Assembly (NCBI GenBank): GCA_037893245.1
Contig: JBAIAA010000412.1
Location: 1,302,001-1,366,000 of the forward strand
Source of the DNA: Crossaster papposus
Lineage: Eukaryota > Echinodermata > Asteroidea > Velatida > Solasteridae
DNA: 64,000 nucleotides
Direction of reading: 5' to 3'
A model generated the notes under the pieces. That model was not told the origin of the DNA. It did no database searches and saw nothing but the letters and a program-made list of their open reading frames with translations. This document shows positions 1-12,800 of this stretch, piece by piece; position 1 is the first letter of the stretch; the number at the start of each line of letters is the position of its first letter. The position numbers and the translations under genes were made by a program.

Positions 1-3000
1 GAGGGCGCTGTCCGCGTACGACAGGAAGCACTTTCAGCGTCTGCTCCAATTGATCAAGAACTACCTGGGCACTGTCTTAAGACCAAACCACCGGTACTTG
101 CCATGTGTTTGTGTGGTTCAGTAAAAGTTGAAACTTCTTGCACTTGGACACATGTGGTGTTAGAATTTGCAGACAATTATAGTAATGCGTCTTGCCCAAG
201 AACACAAAGCCATGCTTTTATCAGTGTTCAAACTCATATACATGTACCATTTCACATGATGACCGTTTGACTGTAGACCACAATCAATCATTTGCGTTGA
301 ACATTTTCTGATTTTGGAACCCAGTTTGGCAAAGTAGCAATTTAAGTGAATCTCGGCACAGTTACACACACACAAAACTTGAAAAGCGTCAAAAGCGTCA
401 GTGGAACATTTTCTAGAACCCTGTGAATATATCTCTAGCCTGTAAGCTGTGATAAAATATAATAATAGCAAGTTAAGAGGGCCTAATATTTTTATCTTAA
501 CCAGTTCCCGCCGGGATTATTTTAACATCACTGAGCCGAGACGCGGGATTATTTTTAACGAAACTCGATCCGAAGCGGGTTCAGGCCCGATGGTACCAGG
601 AAGCACACCTACGCATTTTCGGCCTTGCTCGCTGCTGAAAGACATTTCCGGCCTTGCTCGTGACGTGTTTATGCGTCATCTGCTTTGAATCTGGGGAGAA
701 TTTTGTTTGTATATACGTCCTTCGGCGCGAATTGGTTAACAAGATCCTCTTCAGAGGCAAAATGGCTGTGTACATAAAACAAACATATAACAAACACATA
801 CAAGCATGATGCATAACAAAGTTGGGAGGAGAAACACAAAAGAAGGATGCAGAAGTGGAGTGGAAGAACCAATTAACAAAAGGAGGATTAGGCCAAGGAA
901 TGAAAGAGGTCAGAGTGGGTAGGATCAAAGACAGACCAATGGGGTAAAGGGATACAAACCTTTACTCCTGTTGTATGTTGCCTTTCAGAGTGCACGAGAA
1001 CATCATTTGTATTGCCAAGATGTTGTCTGTTCTTCATGAGGCCAGTACACTAGCAGAATTTGAATGGAAGACGCACCGTAGCACACAAAAGCTTGCCACT
1101 GTGAAAGATTACTACAGCGACCAACTGTCGAGGTAACAACTGTGAAATCTTCGCGTTTTCGTGGTTTTCCGCGTTTTTAATTTCCAAACTCGGCTTTAGT
1201 TTTGCGTTACTCCGTGTTTTTTTGTTTTTCCCAAAATATCTCCTGTGAGAATTTTTAATTTTCGTGGTTTTCGCATTTTTAATTTCCCAACTCGGCTTTT
1301 GTTTTGCGTGACTCTGCGTTTTTTAATTTTTCCCAAAAAATCTCCCGATCCTGCATTTAACATGAAATGTTATCAAGTTAGAAAAAATCTAACCGTGGTG
1401 CCGTATCAAACGTTTGACAACAAACTCAACAAAGTTTTAGCTCTGTGAATTCTGTATATTCCGGGAAAATAATATTCTAAGATATTGATTTTGAAACTAC
1501 TAATTGGAAACTATTAAAATTTCCAAAACTTGTCTTTGAGACACATTTGTGGACTTCTTCAAAATGACAGTAAGGAAAAATTGAACAGGGAGTTTAGAGT
1601 CATTAATATCTTCAGATCGATTAAGCTTTTGAACAATAATTTCGTTGGTTACTTTTTAGAAAGTTATAAAAGCTATACTGCCATTTTATCCAGTTCGCGC
1701 CGGGATTATTTTGACATTAACCGGGCCCAGGCGCAGGATTGTTTTTCACGAACTCCGATCCGAGATGGGTTTAGGCCGGTGTGTGTGGGGAGCACACCCT
1801 GATATTCCCGGCCTCACTTGCTGCGAGGCGGTCACTGACAGATATTTCCGTGTTTATTTGTCATTCTTTTTCAATTCCAGAATTTTGTTCCGTGTATACA
1901 AGACTGGATAAAGGTCGTCTCAGAAATTTATAATTATCTCATTTTCCTCCAATGTAACCAGGAACATGGACTACATGGGCGAATTCTACAAGTGGAATCT
2001 GCGAGCCCAGCGTAAGAAGAAGGCAACAGCCAGTGGCAATCACAGCTCAGCCAGTGTCACTCACACTTCATTCAGTGACAGCTGTGTCGGCAGTACTAGC
2101 AGTAGCAGCGGTGTGAGAGAGGAGCAGGGGGCCTACAGCAGGGCCGTCTCCGGCGGCGAGATGGAGTCGCTGCTAGACTTTCCATTTCTTCTGGACCCCT
2201 CTGTGAGTTACCCATGTTAAATTTCCAGCAATGCCATTCAATGTCAGCAATGCCATTCAATGTCAGCAATGCCATTCAATGTCAGCAATGCCATTCAATG
2301 TCAGCAATGCCATTCAATGTCATTCTCCTTGGGAATAACATGCATGTACAATCTACCCGCATTAGAGTAGACAATGTTACGGATGTTTCACAACTTTCTT
2401 GCCTTATTTTAGTCCAAAGTCCACATCTTGCACCTCGATGCTGTGATGCAGATGAGGCAGGAGTACCAGGCAGCCATCTTACATCAAGCTGTAAGTCATA
2501 TTTAAACTTTGGTGCATTAGGTACCAGAAAAACAACCAGCAGAGGCTGGTAAAAAACATTGAACAGGTTTTAGACCGAATAAGAACACACTCCTAATGTG
2601 GAACGTGTGCGCAAATTTATTTCAAGAGAGATTTTGTTATGTTATGTTCTTATAGTCTAGGCCATATTCCTATAATCAATAAACTCTGTATTTGTTGTTT
2701 AGAATTATGTATTTAGATGTTTTTAACATCCTAAAATAAGATAAATAATGTTTTTGAAAATATTTTTCTTGTGACCAGAGTTGCGTTTCAATAGCAGCCA
2801 TACTTGTGATTGACTAAAATGCAGTATTGTGCGCAAACAAAACCAAAACATGACAATCTTTGTGGTTCCACAGAGGGTGTACCAGGCCCAGAGGTACCTC
2901 CACCACACCAACAAGAATGCCCTGAAGGATTCCATTAAGGCGGCCATGTGTCCGTTCTTGGTTCTAGAGGTCCGCAGAGATTCCTTAATCAGGGACACTT

Positions 3001-6000
3001 TAGCCCAGATGAGACTGAAGCATAGGGACCTCAAGAAACCTCTCAAGATCAAGTATGTTGGTGGCGGGGAACAGGTCAGTTGTATTATATATAGTGAAGA
3101 TCTAAATGTGGCGCACTTGGACTTTCTTCATGCCAGTTAAATACTGGTACATTTACCTTAAAACCCTACCCCCTAATGGTTCCCCAGGACTGCTAAATCC
3201 AACAGTCCAACTGTGACTCATATATACACGTCCTTCGTGGGATTAAACTGCTGTGCCTGACAGATTAACGCGTCATCCGTGGATAGTAAACGATTTTTTC
3301 AAGCCTTGCTCGGGACGTGTTTATTCGTCATCTGTTTTAAATCCTGGAAAAATGTTGCGGGTATATACATCCTCCGACGCGAACTGGTTAATGTGCTGCA
3401 CTTGAACGAATCTCAAAGTCCTACCTTTGTCCTTTAAATAAATGTGATCTTAATCCCTAGGTTTTAACCAGTTCGCGCCAGAGGACGTTTATAAACGCAA
3501 GGTTTTCCCCAGATTCAAACGGATGACGCATAAACACGCCACAAGCAAGTCCGGAAATGTCTGTCGGCAGCGAGCAAGGCCGGAAATGTATGTCAGCAGC
3601 GAGCAAGGCCGGAAAGGCGTGGGTGTGCTTCCGGTACTATCAGCCTTAACCCTCCTTGAATCGAGTTTCGTTAAAATAATCCCGCGCCTCGGCTCAGTGA
3701 TGTTAACTGGTTAACCAGGGTCTTCTTGAAAAACTCTAATTGCTGTAGGTTTACAGATGTCATGAATCAGCTATGAAGTAGCTTAGAGAACTACTGATGT
3801 GGTTTTTATTATTATTCTTGATCCTTGTTTTACATTCAGGGTTTGGACATGGGTGGTCTGCAGAAGGAATTCTTTCAACTTATCATAGAGGCTGTCTTTG
3901 ACCCCAAGTATGCCATGTTTACCTTCCTGGAAGAATCTAGAACACTGTGGATTAACGGTGAGCTCATATCCGAGACTTGGTATTAACGAAAACTAGAAAA
4001 AAAGGCACTCCGATGAAGCGCAGACCTCTGCCCCCACTTGCAAAAATACAACCCAACGTTTTTCGTTTTCTAGTACATCACCCTCAATTGGCAAATGTCA
4101 CCCAACCGCAAAATCTCCCAACATTAACAAATTATTGAAAGTGATCCAGATTCCTAATATGGATCGTGATTGACCTGTGATTGACCTGTGATTGACCTGT
4201 GATTGACCTGTAATTGACCTGTGATTGACCTGTGATTGACCTGTGATTGACATTTGATTGACATTTGATTGACCTGATGTGACTTATGATGACTTGGGAA
4301 TCTACAAATGTTCCCCTTTTGTTCCCCCAGGCGGTTCCTTAGAGTCAGGTGATGAGTTTGAGCTGGTCGGTTCTCTTCTGGGTCTCGCCATCTACAATGG
4401 CATCATCCTAGACGTCCACTTCCCCACAGCCATCTACAAGAAGCTCCACGGTCAGGTCATGGACCTAGATGACCTGATGGAGATACAACCCTCGCTGGGC
4501 AGGGGACTCAAGGAGCTGTTGGCATTCAAGGAGAAGGAGGACGACGTTGAAAATATCTTCTGTCAGACCTTTCAGGTATAGGACGGGTGAAAGTGCTGAT
4601 TCTAAAACTGTTATCTACTGCACTCTCAAATTCTGTATAATCTTCCCAAAACTGCCTGGCCAATTTAATGGAGTTGCTAAGCACAATATTTTGTGTGTGC
4701 TAAAAGCAGGGTTACAAACCAAATGTTCAGGTGATGTATATTGTTTGTTACTGGTAATTCAGCTGGTTTTTTTGCATAGCATATAAACACATGGAGTTTT
4801 GGCTGGTAACCTGTTTTTACTGAGCAGTTTTTTGTTGTGCTAAGCAAATTTTAATTTTGTGTTTATTTAGCAGCTCCATGAAGTGAACCCCGGGTTGAGG
4901 ATCTGGGGCTAAGACATTTTATAGTTGGTTTCAGTCAACACTCTATAAATCAAACTCTGCGTATTCATTTTGTTCTCTTGTCAGATTTCTTACAACTTGA
5001 TGGGGGAGTTAGTCACAGTGGATTTATTGCCAAATGGTTCACATATTGCAGTCACCAATGAGGTAGGTGGTTATTAAAAACAATTTACTTTACATTTCAA
5101 AAATATGTTTATGATTGATTAATTCTAGTAGTGCCTAGGGGATGACTATATCCCAGGGCCTCATGGTCTGGAGTATTGAATTCATAGGGCGTTTCCCAAA
5201 CCCCTGGCTTTGGGTCCTTCTCTGTCTCCAGCTCTAGCTAAACTGCATGAACGAAGCCTAAATCTAACCGGATCCAACTGTGTGTTTTTTCCTGTTTGCT
5301 GCTGGATCCAACAGAGACCAACTTGAATAGCATTATTTACCAGTAACTCAACAGAATGCGATTCCAAGTGTGTTCCCAAACATGCCAAATGTCAACTGGT
5401 TGGATCCTGTTAGATTCAGCAGGGTTAGGCATAGGCTATACGCCCTTAGTCTCCCATACCTATACACTCCTTAGACTATTGTTACCTAACTTGCCTAAGC
5501 TATACGCCGTGCTACTGCCGTGCCGAACTCAAATAATTTGATTTTTATTAGTTCGGCATGGCAATAGCATGGCGTTTAGAACCAATTCGGCTCAGCAAAT
5601 TATTTTGGCACGACGAAGCCCTTTAGCTCGACGATCTTTTCTCGTGTACAAATCCTATGGCGATCATCCAAAAACGTTAGAGTATAAACAAAAGAGGGAA
5701 GACGGTCGGACAATGCCCCGTCCACGATTGGACGACAGGGCCTACCGCGCTATCAGTGTTCGGAATGGCAGTGGCACGGCATGGCGCCAATTAAGAACGG
5801 CGTTTAGTGCAACGCCGTGCTATTGCCGCAATCATTTATTTAAGTTTGGCACGGCAGTAGCACGGCGTATAGACTAGGCCTTAGGGTTAACAAATAATAT
5901 ACAATTTTCTTGTATTTTTTTTTTTACTCCCTAGAATCAAGAGGAGTATGTGAGGCTGTACATTCAGCACATTCTTGTGGACAGCGTTGCTACTCAGTTT

Positions 6001-8817
6001 GAAGCCTTTGCGCACGGCTTCCACACAGTCTGTGGCGGCTCAGCCTTGCGGCTGTTCCAAGCCGCTGAGACAGAGATGTTGGTGTGTGGGAGTCCGGAAC
6101 TAGACTTTATGGCTCTGGAGGCCTCTGCGACTTACGAGGCCGGATACTCAAGGTGTGGTTTTGTTTTGGGTTTATCGTAGATGTAGTCGTGTTGTTATCA
6201 GCCATCAAAAGTCGATCACAGTTTAATCACAAGACATCACAAGTCATCAAAGGTTAATCAAACATTAATAACATGTAGATCAAAGGTCAATTACAAGTCA
6301 TCAAAGGTTGATCAAAGGTCAATCACAAGTCATCAAAAGTCAATCCAAGGTCAATCACAAGTCAATAAAGGTCATTCAAACATTAATTAAAGGTTAATCA
6401 CAAGTTATCACACATCATCACAGATCAATCCTAAGTTGATCACAAGTTAGTCTCAGGCCGTCACAAAGGAAGTCATCACAGATCAACCACATGTTATTGC
6501 AAGTCATTCGCGAGCCCAAACGATTTATAGTGTCATTATATGTGTTCGGCCACTGCTATACTGGTTCTGTCTGAGCTGATGCCTTCCCACTAGGAGTTCA
6601 GTTGTGACGCCCAGTGCAGGACGTATGCCTTTGTACGTAGCTTTTTCCGATAAGAGTCACAGCTTTGTAGCATTTGATCTCTTTCCCATCAATGTTTTTC
6701 TACTCAGTTCTGTATGCCATCTTTCAAGAAAACTGAACAGAAAACTCTCTGATTCAATGGTGGTGTTATTCTTTTCTATGCCCTATATATATATATATAT
6801 ATATATATGCCCTTTTCTATACAATAGATATTTGTAGTGTCTATAGGTCTCTCAATTGACGTCATTTCCTACAGATCAGCCACGTGCATTTAGAGCATCA
6901 ACGCGCATCAGCTGCAACACATTTCGAGCAACATGCGCGTGTATATGAAACAGTTTCCACACAGCACAACTCGTGCTTGATTGCATAGAATGCACAGTTG
7001 CAGTTCTATTAGAAAGAAGGTCGTCTTTGAGAGAGATATATTGGCAGACCTCCACCTTTTATTCTTTTAAATTGTACTCTTCCATCACAGACAACATGTG
7101 ACCATCAAGGCATTTTGGGCAATAGTACATTCCCTCAGCCAAGAGCAGAAGAGGAAATTACTGCACTTCATAACAGGAAGTGACAAGGTTGGTCTAGCTC
7201 TAAGCAGTGATTGACTTTAAGTTCATTTTAACCAGTTCGCGCCGGAGGACGTATATACACGCAAAGTTTTTCCAAGATTCAAAACGAATGACGCATAAAC
7301 ACGCCAAGAGCAAGGCCAGAAATGTCTGTCGGCAGTGAGCAAAGCCGGAAATGTAATGGGTGTGCTTCCCAATACCATCGGCCTGAACCCGCCTCGGATC
7401 GAGTTTCGTTATAAATAATCTCGCGCCTCGGCTCGGCGAATGTTAAATAATCCTGGCGCGAACTGGTTAACCCTGCACAGTATGTTGCAGAGTTGTGATC
7501 GAGTCCCCGCAAGTCCTTTCACAAGGCCAGTCACAAGAAACTGGATGAACAATGACAAAGGAATGCTTTTTGTCAAAGCTCATTTAAATTGCTTGTGATG
7601 TGAATTGTGACTGAAGGACTCGTGATGGACTCGACTACATGTACATCCCTGTGAAGTTGTCTGTTGTCCTAAGCCTGGGATCTACGTAATTATCATGTCT
7701 TAGCTATTTTCCAGTGGAGAAAAGACAGTGAAGAATGTGAGTTTAGACATGGACAAAAAAATGACAATAAATGTTCTAATTCCAGGCAAAAATATTTGGA
7801 ACTTGGTGGGGAAGGCAGACAACTGCGATTGCGACCGGGGCTCAATTTCAAGGCAACCACCGTTTAGCACTAACAGAAAAATCCTGTGCTAACCCTGTCA
7901 GCACATAATACTTTAGTTATGAAATGTATGCATGCGCAGAAGGCAAAATTTATCTTCAACCTGTGAAATACGCTTACCGTAAGCACGTAATTGTCTGCTA
8001 CAGCAAGAGCAAATCTTTCATTTACGGTAGTGTATGTCACACTTATCCGTCTTGAGATTATGTCTTCCCATGACCGGAAAGTTACAGACTACTGCCGACG
8101 GCCTTTCCCGACTATCTCTTGACTAACCTGATTTTAGTCTGGAGAAAGACGCTCCTGCTCCATGACCTAAGCCGCCTTGCCGACTACTCCCAACCTACAA
8201 TGGACCTACTAATGTCTATTACCCCCCCTGCCGACAGTCTTTCCCGACGGCACGATCTGTATAAAACCAGCCCTCGTCTTGCCCTATATCCATTTCAACT
8301 CGAGAGGTGTATATCTGCTTTTTTAGATATTCTACAAAGATGCCAAGAGCAAAGCCACAGTGTGGCGACAGGGCCTCTTCAAGCACGCCTTCTGCCGACT
8401 ATGTTCAGGACCACTTAATAACCTCCTAACGTCCATTGCACGGCCGCTCTTCATTCCCGATCACTCCTGCTTGTTTTGAACACTTCAAAATTGCAACACC
8501 TCGACCGACCTCACCAGCTTCCACCCTTCCCTGTGTCCCAGAAGCTAAAAGTTGTACTGCACCAACCTTATTAATATTATTTTCTATCCCCACACTGAAA
8601 ACCATTTTTCCCTTTCACCGTCAAACCTCAGGTTCCCTTGAAGGGACTCTCCAGCCTTCCCATCGTCATCCAACGTAATGGCCCCGAATCAGACCGCCTT
8701 CCCACTGCCATGACCTGCTTCAATCGCTTACTACTGCCGGACTACACCACACGGCAAATACTCCGCCAGAAACTACTGGTGGCGATCGAGAACAGCAAAG
8801 GATTCGGCCTGACGTGA
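1..8817 (+). CDS. HECT-type E3 ubiquitin ligase, HECTD2/UBE3A-related (5' part missing)
   Basis: This enzyme takes ubiquitin from an E2 onto its own cysteine and passes it to a substrate lysine. Exons read from splice sites and homology: 1-93, 989-1132, 1962-2202, 2413-2490, 2874-3074, 3840-3957, 4331-4575, 4985-5062, 5935-6152, 7091-7187, 8632-8817. Phases join cleanly into 565 codons. The HECT domain starts near LEVRRDSL (exon at 2874). It continues with GLDMGGLQKEFFQL, an LAIYNGIILDVHFP segment, VTNENQEEYV, CGSPELDF and TGSDK. The catalytic Cys is in TCFN (codon 8716-8718), 33 residues from the end, and the conserved -4 Phe is present (GFGLT). GLDMGGL resembles HECTD2, while other stretches resemble UBE3A, so the exact orthology is open. 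A Ser/Thr-rich insert of about 50 residues in the exon at 1962 precedes the FPFLLDP segment. The donors at 94 (GTACTT) and 7188 (GTTGGT) are weak. The window begins inside the gene. Confidence 0.88.
497..739 (+). repeat. Family A inverted-repeat element, TTAA-flanked
   Basis: 243 bp from TTAACCAGTTCCCGCC to GGCGCGAATTGGTTAA. Reference-like full copy in a HECT intron. Family A ends are TTAACCAGTTCGCGCC and its reverse complement. The interior has two repeats of a GGCCTTGCTCG motif. Confidence 0.85.
1685..1875 (+). repeat. Family A element, diverged subfamily
   Basis: Starts CAGTTCGCGCCGGGATT and carries the diagnostic interior GCACACCCTGATATT shared with the copies at 18372 and 45584. The right terminus has decayed. 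Confidence 0.7.
2226..2320. repeat. 19-bp minisatellite, five units
   Basis: Five nearly identical units of CAGCAATGCCATTCAATGT. They begin 24 bp after the splice donor of the HECT exon ending at 2202. Confidence 0.9.
3303..3391 (+). repeat. Family A fragment (right half)
   Basis: GCCTTGCTCGGGACGTG through GACGCGAACTGGTTAA. The left half is missing or scrambled. Confidence 0.65.
3464..3714 (-). repeat. Family A element, full copy in reverse orientation
   Basis: Starts TTAACCAGTTCGCGCC and ends AACTGGTTAA, with the interior reverse complementary to the copy at 497. Contains an extra GAGCAAGGCCGGAAA unit. Confidence 0.82.
4168..4277. repeat. 11-bp minisatellite, ten units
   Basis: Ten units of GATTGACCTGT with few changes, ending about 50 bp before the acceptor of the HECT exon at 4331. 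Confidence 0.9.
4656..4891. repeat. Family F foldback element
   Basis: GGCCAATTTAATGGAGTTGC to TAGCAGCTCCATGAAGTG. The family motif GCTAAGCA occurs near both ends. HECT intron. Confidence 0.68.
5493..5881. repeat. Compound foldback element with nested palindromes
   Basis: CTATACGCCGTGCTACTGCC near the left end is the reverse complement of the right end. Inner copies of GGCATGGCAATAGCATGGCG and CGCCGTGCTATTGCCG repeat the theme. HECT intron. Confidence 0.75.
6195..6510. repeat. Degenerate TCAATCACAAG-type tandem repeat
   Basis: Many imperfect copies of GTCATCAAAGGTCAATCACA follow the HECT exon donor at 6153. An internally expanded repeat, no gene. Confidence 0.6.
6785..6810. repeat. TA dinucleotide run
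   Basis: Uninterrupted TA repeats in a HECT intron. Confidence 0.85.
7228..7470 (-). repeat. Family A element, full copy in reverse orientation
   Basis: 243 bp, TTAACCAGTTCGCGCC to GGCGCGAACTGGTTAA, with both ends essentially intact. Lies in the last HECT intron. Confidence 0.85.
7501..7632. repeat. Family G foldback element
   Basis: GAGTCCCCGCAAGTCC to GTGATGGACTC, with AACAATGACAAAGGAATGC inside. HECT last intron. Confidence 0.65.
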
Positions 8818-8956
8818 GGAGCTTCAATGCAATAACACTGCAAATACATTGCCTTGTGTGTGATTGGGGTCGTACTTATTTTTAACAAAACTGATTGTGG
8901 ATTTGAAATTGTCACAAATATATTCATGAATTGTATTATAGTATTAGGTTTTTATC

Positions 8957-8962
8957 AATAAA
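8957..8962 (+). promoter_or_regulatory. Poly(A) signal of the HECT gene
   Basis: An AATAAA hexamer lies 140 bp after the HECT stop codon, a normal 3' UTR distance. It is the first canonical signal after the stop. Confidence 0.6.
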
Positions 8963-9425
8963 CTTCAAAATCAAATGATTTAATCTTTATTATTTGGTTT
9001 CTGAAATGTCTTTTATTTAAGAGTCTTCATGCATTTATTTCCCACTTGAAGCACCAAAAGTCGACTCTTACTAATACAAACTCAGCTGAATCTAGCAGTG
9101 TTCATCTCGGCTTTGTTTGCTATAAACCAGGGAGTGGCTATGGCCAAGGCACGCTAATTTGTCTGGGATGCTGTTGTCGCGCGTTCATTGTGCAGGCTGG
9201 ACAAAGGCTTCCAAATGATGCCATTTGTTTTAGTCCATTAACCATAACTCGAGGTGGTGTGAAAAACAGTGTTGAAATTGGGGTTTCAGGACTGCTACGG
9301 TTAACTGTTTTTACAGGTCTCCAAAACCAGACATTTGGCCATACAATGGAGTCTGTGCAAACCTGATTGTCTAATAAACCACACAGCACACAAATGATCA
9401 AGCACTGATAACACTAACATGCACT

Positions 9426-9431
9426 TTTATT
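9426..9431 (-). promoter_or_regulatory. Candidate poly(A) signal of RWDD1
   Basis: TTTATT on the plus strand reads AATAAA on the minus strand, about 425 bp beyond the RWDD1 stop codon. A second copy lies close by near 9445. If either is used, the two convergent genes end without overlapping. The choice is not certain. Confidence 0.35.
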
Positions 9432-9855
9432 TTGTTATCAGTCTATTTATTTTATTGGAAGTACAACTTCCTCAACCGTAGCCCCATTGGGTGTGTAAAA
9501 TCAAAATGATTTTGCACACACCCTAGAGAGTTAGGGTCGACTGTCAGATTAAATACTTGTGCTTATATGGCCACTGTACTCAAAACAATCACTGGTGTTT
9601 ATCACAAGTTATTATTTCTTTTCATTATTTGGGACTAAACCTAATTTCAACTCTTGTACTCTGCAGCATGTAAATCCACACTGTTTTGATAGAAAAACCT
9701 ACTTGTTATTTGTATCGCCCAATGTGGGGGATAACGCCACAATGCTGCTACTTTAAGAAGATTTGTGGTTGCCGTTTATATATATTTTGTTAGTACAGAT
9801 GACTGCTTTAAATTGATCACTTTTGTAGCATTGTGTTTCAGATCTTTTTGCTGGT

Positions 9856-12800
9856 CTAATCTTCATCATCAAGTTGAAGATCCAAGTCGTCCATCTCTTG
9901 AAAGAGCGATTCGTCAACCTCCACTCTGTCATCTGGGAGACAAAAAGCGCAATTGCCATTTAAACTAAAGTTAACAAGTCTCGAAGGGGATTTGTAGACA
10001 TCACAATGCATCTGAACTTAATACATATCACTTTTGTACTCTTGTGAGTAATTTTTATTGAGACACATTTCTGTTGAACCTTTAAAATCAAAGTTCTTAT
10101 TGTGCATTAACAGGTCATGAAGTAAGGTTTTGGCACTGAAATTTGTCCATCTTTCAAGGCACAGGTGAAACATAACAACATTCAAAGAGCATTATCTTTG
10201 AAGCAATGACCCTCTACTGGAACATTGTAGAATGCTTCTTACAAGGCAGATTTTCTTTTTGAATGACTTACTTTCGTCAAGCAGGGCCATGTCGGATTCG
10301 TACAAATTGTGATCCGTTTCAAACAGCTCCTTTCCTGCATTGAAAGAAATCAGGCATCAATCAACAAAGATCTCTCAATAGCACTGTTTCGATCAGGTCA
10401 AGGAATGGGATTGGAACCTTCCTGTCAATCAAACCTCTAATCAGGTGGCAAGTGTGTAAAAGCACTTGTCTATCGCCAATGTGGCCCAGGTTTGATTCCC
10501 GGCTCGGACCATATGCGAGTAGAGTTTGTCGTTGGTGCTCTCCTGTGCCATTTTTGATAAATATTGTTGATCAGATATGGCCGGCTGCCAGAGGCACCTT
10601 CGACTCGACCACCTGTAGCCGCGTCCTTTGCAGTTCAGCATTAGCCTCCCCAATTACTATCATTAGGTGATCACAAGAGATTTAGAATGGTTCAATTCAG
10701 GAGGGCAGGGCATGTGCCCCTATCCGGAATGTTCAGTTATCCTGAGTAGCTGCTTTACCTGTGAGTTTCTTTGACTGTTCTGCGACCATTTTCTTCTTTT
10801 TCTCCACCAACCTCTCCTGGTCAAACTGGTCCTTCCAGGCAAGGAATGATTCTATGGTCACCAGTGTTCCTTTTAATCTCTGCTCCTACAGACCCAGAAT
10901 TATTCATCAATTGGTCAAATGCCATGGATTTATAGCTTAAATGAATTGTAACTATGATGTAGAATCCACCGAGAGTGAAAGGTTTCTAAAAAATTGTTTT
11001 GACACTAATTGTTTGGTTTGGTAATGCCAATAGAATACCTCGGTGAAATTGGCACGTTATGGTTACATTTTGATGTAGAATTCCGTGGCCCAGTGGTTAC
11101 GGTGTATGGGTTGGAACCCTGCCAGGAACATGGTGTTTGTACCCTTGGGCAAGACACTTGACTACAATTGCCTCTCTCCACCCAGGAGTATAAATGGGTA
11201 CCTGTGAGGATCGAGGCCGATTACGCGCCTATAAACGGCTGGGGCCTGATGAACGGGGCAATAATTGTAAAGCGCTTTGAGATTGTTGATACGGTGGAAA
11301 GCGCTATATAAGCAGGATTATTATTATTACTTTGTTGATTTCTGCAGAAGATGAAAAAGTAAAAACGCCCACCGCCACTGCAACAATTAGCAATTTAGTA
11401 TGGTGAGCACTTAAAGAAATTAACCAAAATGACAACCCTAGCCACACTAGTGGGGCTACCCTAACCCTGTTGTTTTAGTTGGAGTCAAACAGTGCCTTCC
11501 ATTTAGTATACCCGTTGTTTATCCAATGTCACTCCCACATGACCTGCTACTTTAGCATAGGTTTTGGTAGATGTGAACTGGCCAGCTGACCACAGCAAGT
11601 TCAGCGGTCAAGCTGTTAAGACCTCTGCACTAGTAAGTTGGAGGTCACAGGTTCAACTCCCGTAAACTTGTCATAAAATTCACTGGTTTTCCAGTTCTTT
11701 TTTCAGTTCTTAGTCCCCCCCCAAAAAAACCCAAACTTCCCCATCTCATTTCTTAATTAATACCTCTTCCTCTTTTATTCTGTCTTCTTCTTCCTCTTGT
11801 TGCTTTTTCTCCTCCTTTTGAACTCTTCTGTCTTCATCCACTTTGATGTTGAGAAACTCCTGCGTGGCAGAGACGAGCGTGAACACCATTGCCATGCCCA
11901 GGTTTTCCTCGATCTTCAGAGTTAAAAACAAAATATTCAAAGTTCTCATCGAACTTTGCTGAGAAATGGTGCACACAATAGGATGACGCCGTTAGGAACA
12001 GTTAAAATCTCCGTTTTATTACAAAAAGGTTTACCTACTATAAAAATTGTGTTCACTGTATCCGAAAAAGGCTATTGACAAAGTATGAGAAATCTTGAGA
12101 TTTGTTTTGTGTTTTCCACCGATCTTTGCTGAGTTCTGGCCGAGTTTTGTGACATTAAGTCTGCTTGTCATGCCCTCTTCACAATGAGTGCATTGCAGCC
12201 GATGCAAAACTTGATCAGCTAAGACTCCAAATTAAGTAGGTTTGAGCTTATTTAATTGTTGGAGGATTGGTACTGTGATGCTCTAACAAGTAGAGTTGGG
12301 ATGATACAGTTGAGGTGTAACACTGCTCATCTCTGGGAATTTATCATGCACTGTAGCTTCACAAGTCTTATCAAATCAAGAGACCAATCACAAGTAACAG
12401 GAGGTAAACAATGCCTTTGTGAAACACCTGGGGCCAATTTCATAGAGCTGCTAAGCACAAAATTGTGCTTAGCATGACAATTTTTCCTTGGCAAAAACAA
12501 GGTTACAGACCAAATTTTTAAGTGATTTTTATTGTTTTGATTGATAATCAGCTGCTTTTTTGCTTAGCATGAAAAACACGTAGATTTTTGGCTGTTAACC
12601 TGTTTTTAATGAGCAAGACCTTTTGGTGCTAAGCAAATTTTTGTGCTTAGCAGCTCTATGAAATTGGCCCCTGAGGACTTATAAGGAACTTGTTTTGGAC
12701 TGGACTTGTGATGACCATGACTAGAACTCTGTATGGCAGATATGAACAGTCCATGCAATAGATCCCCACCTGTTGTTGAAGAATTTCTGTGATCTTATCT

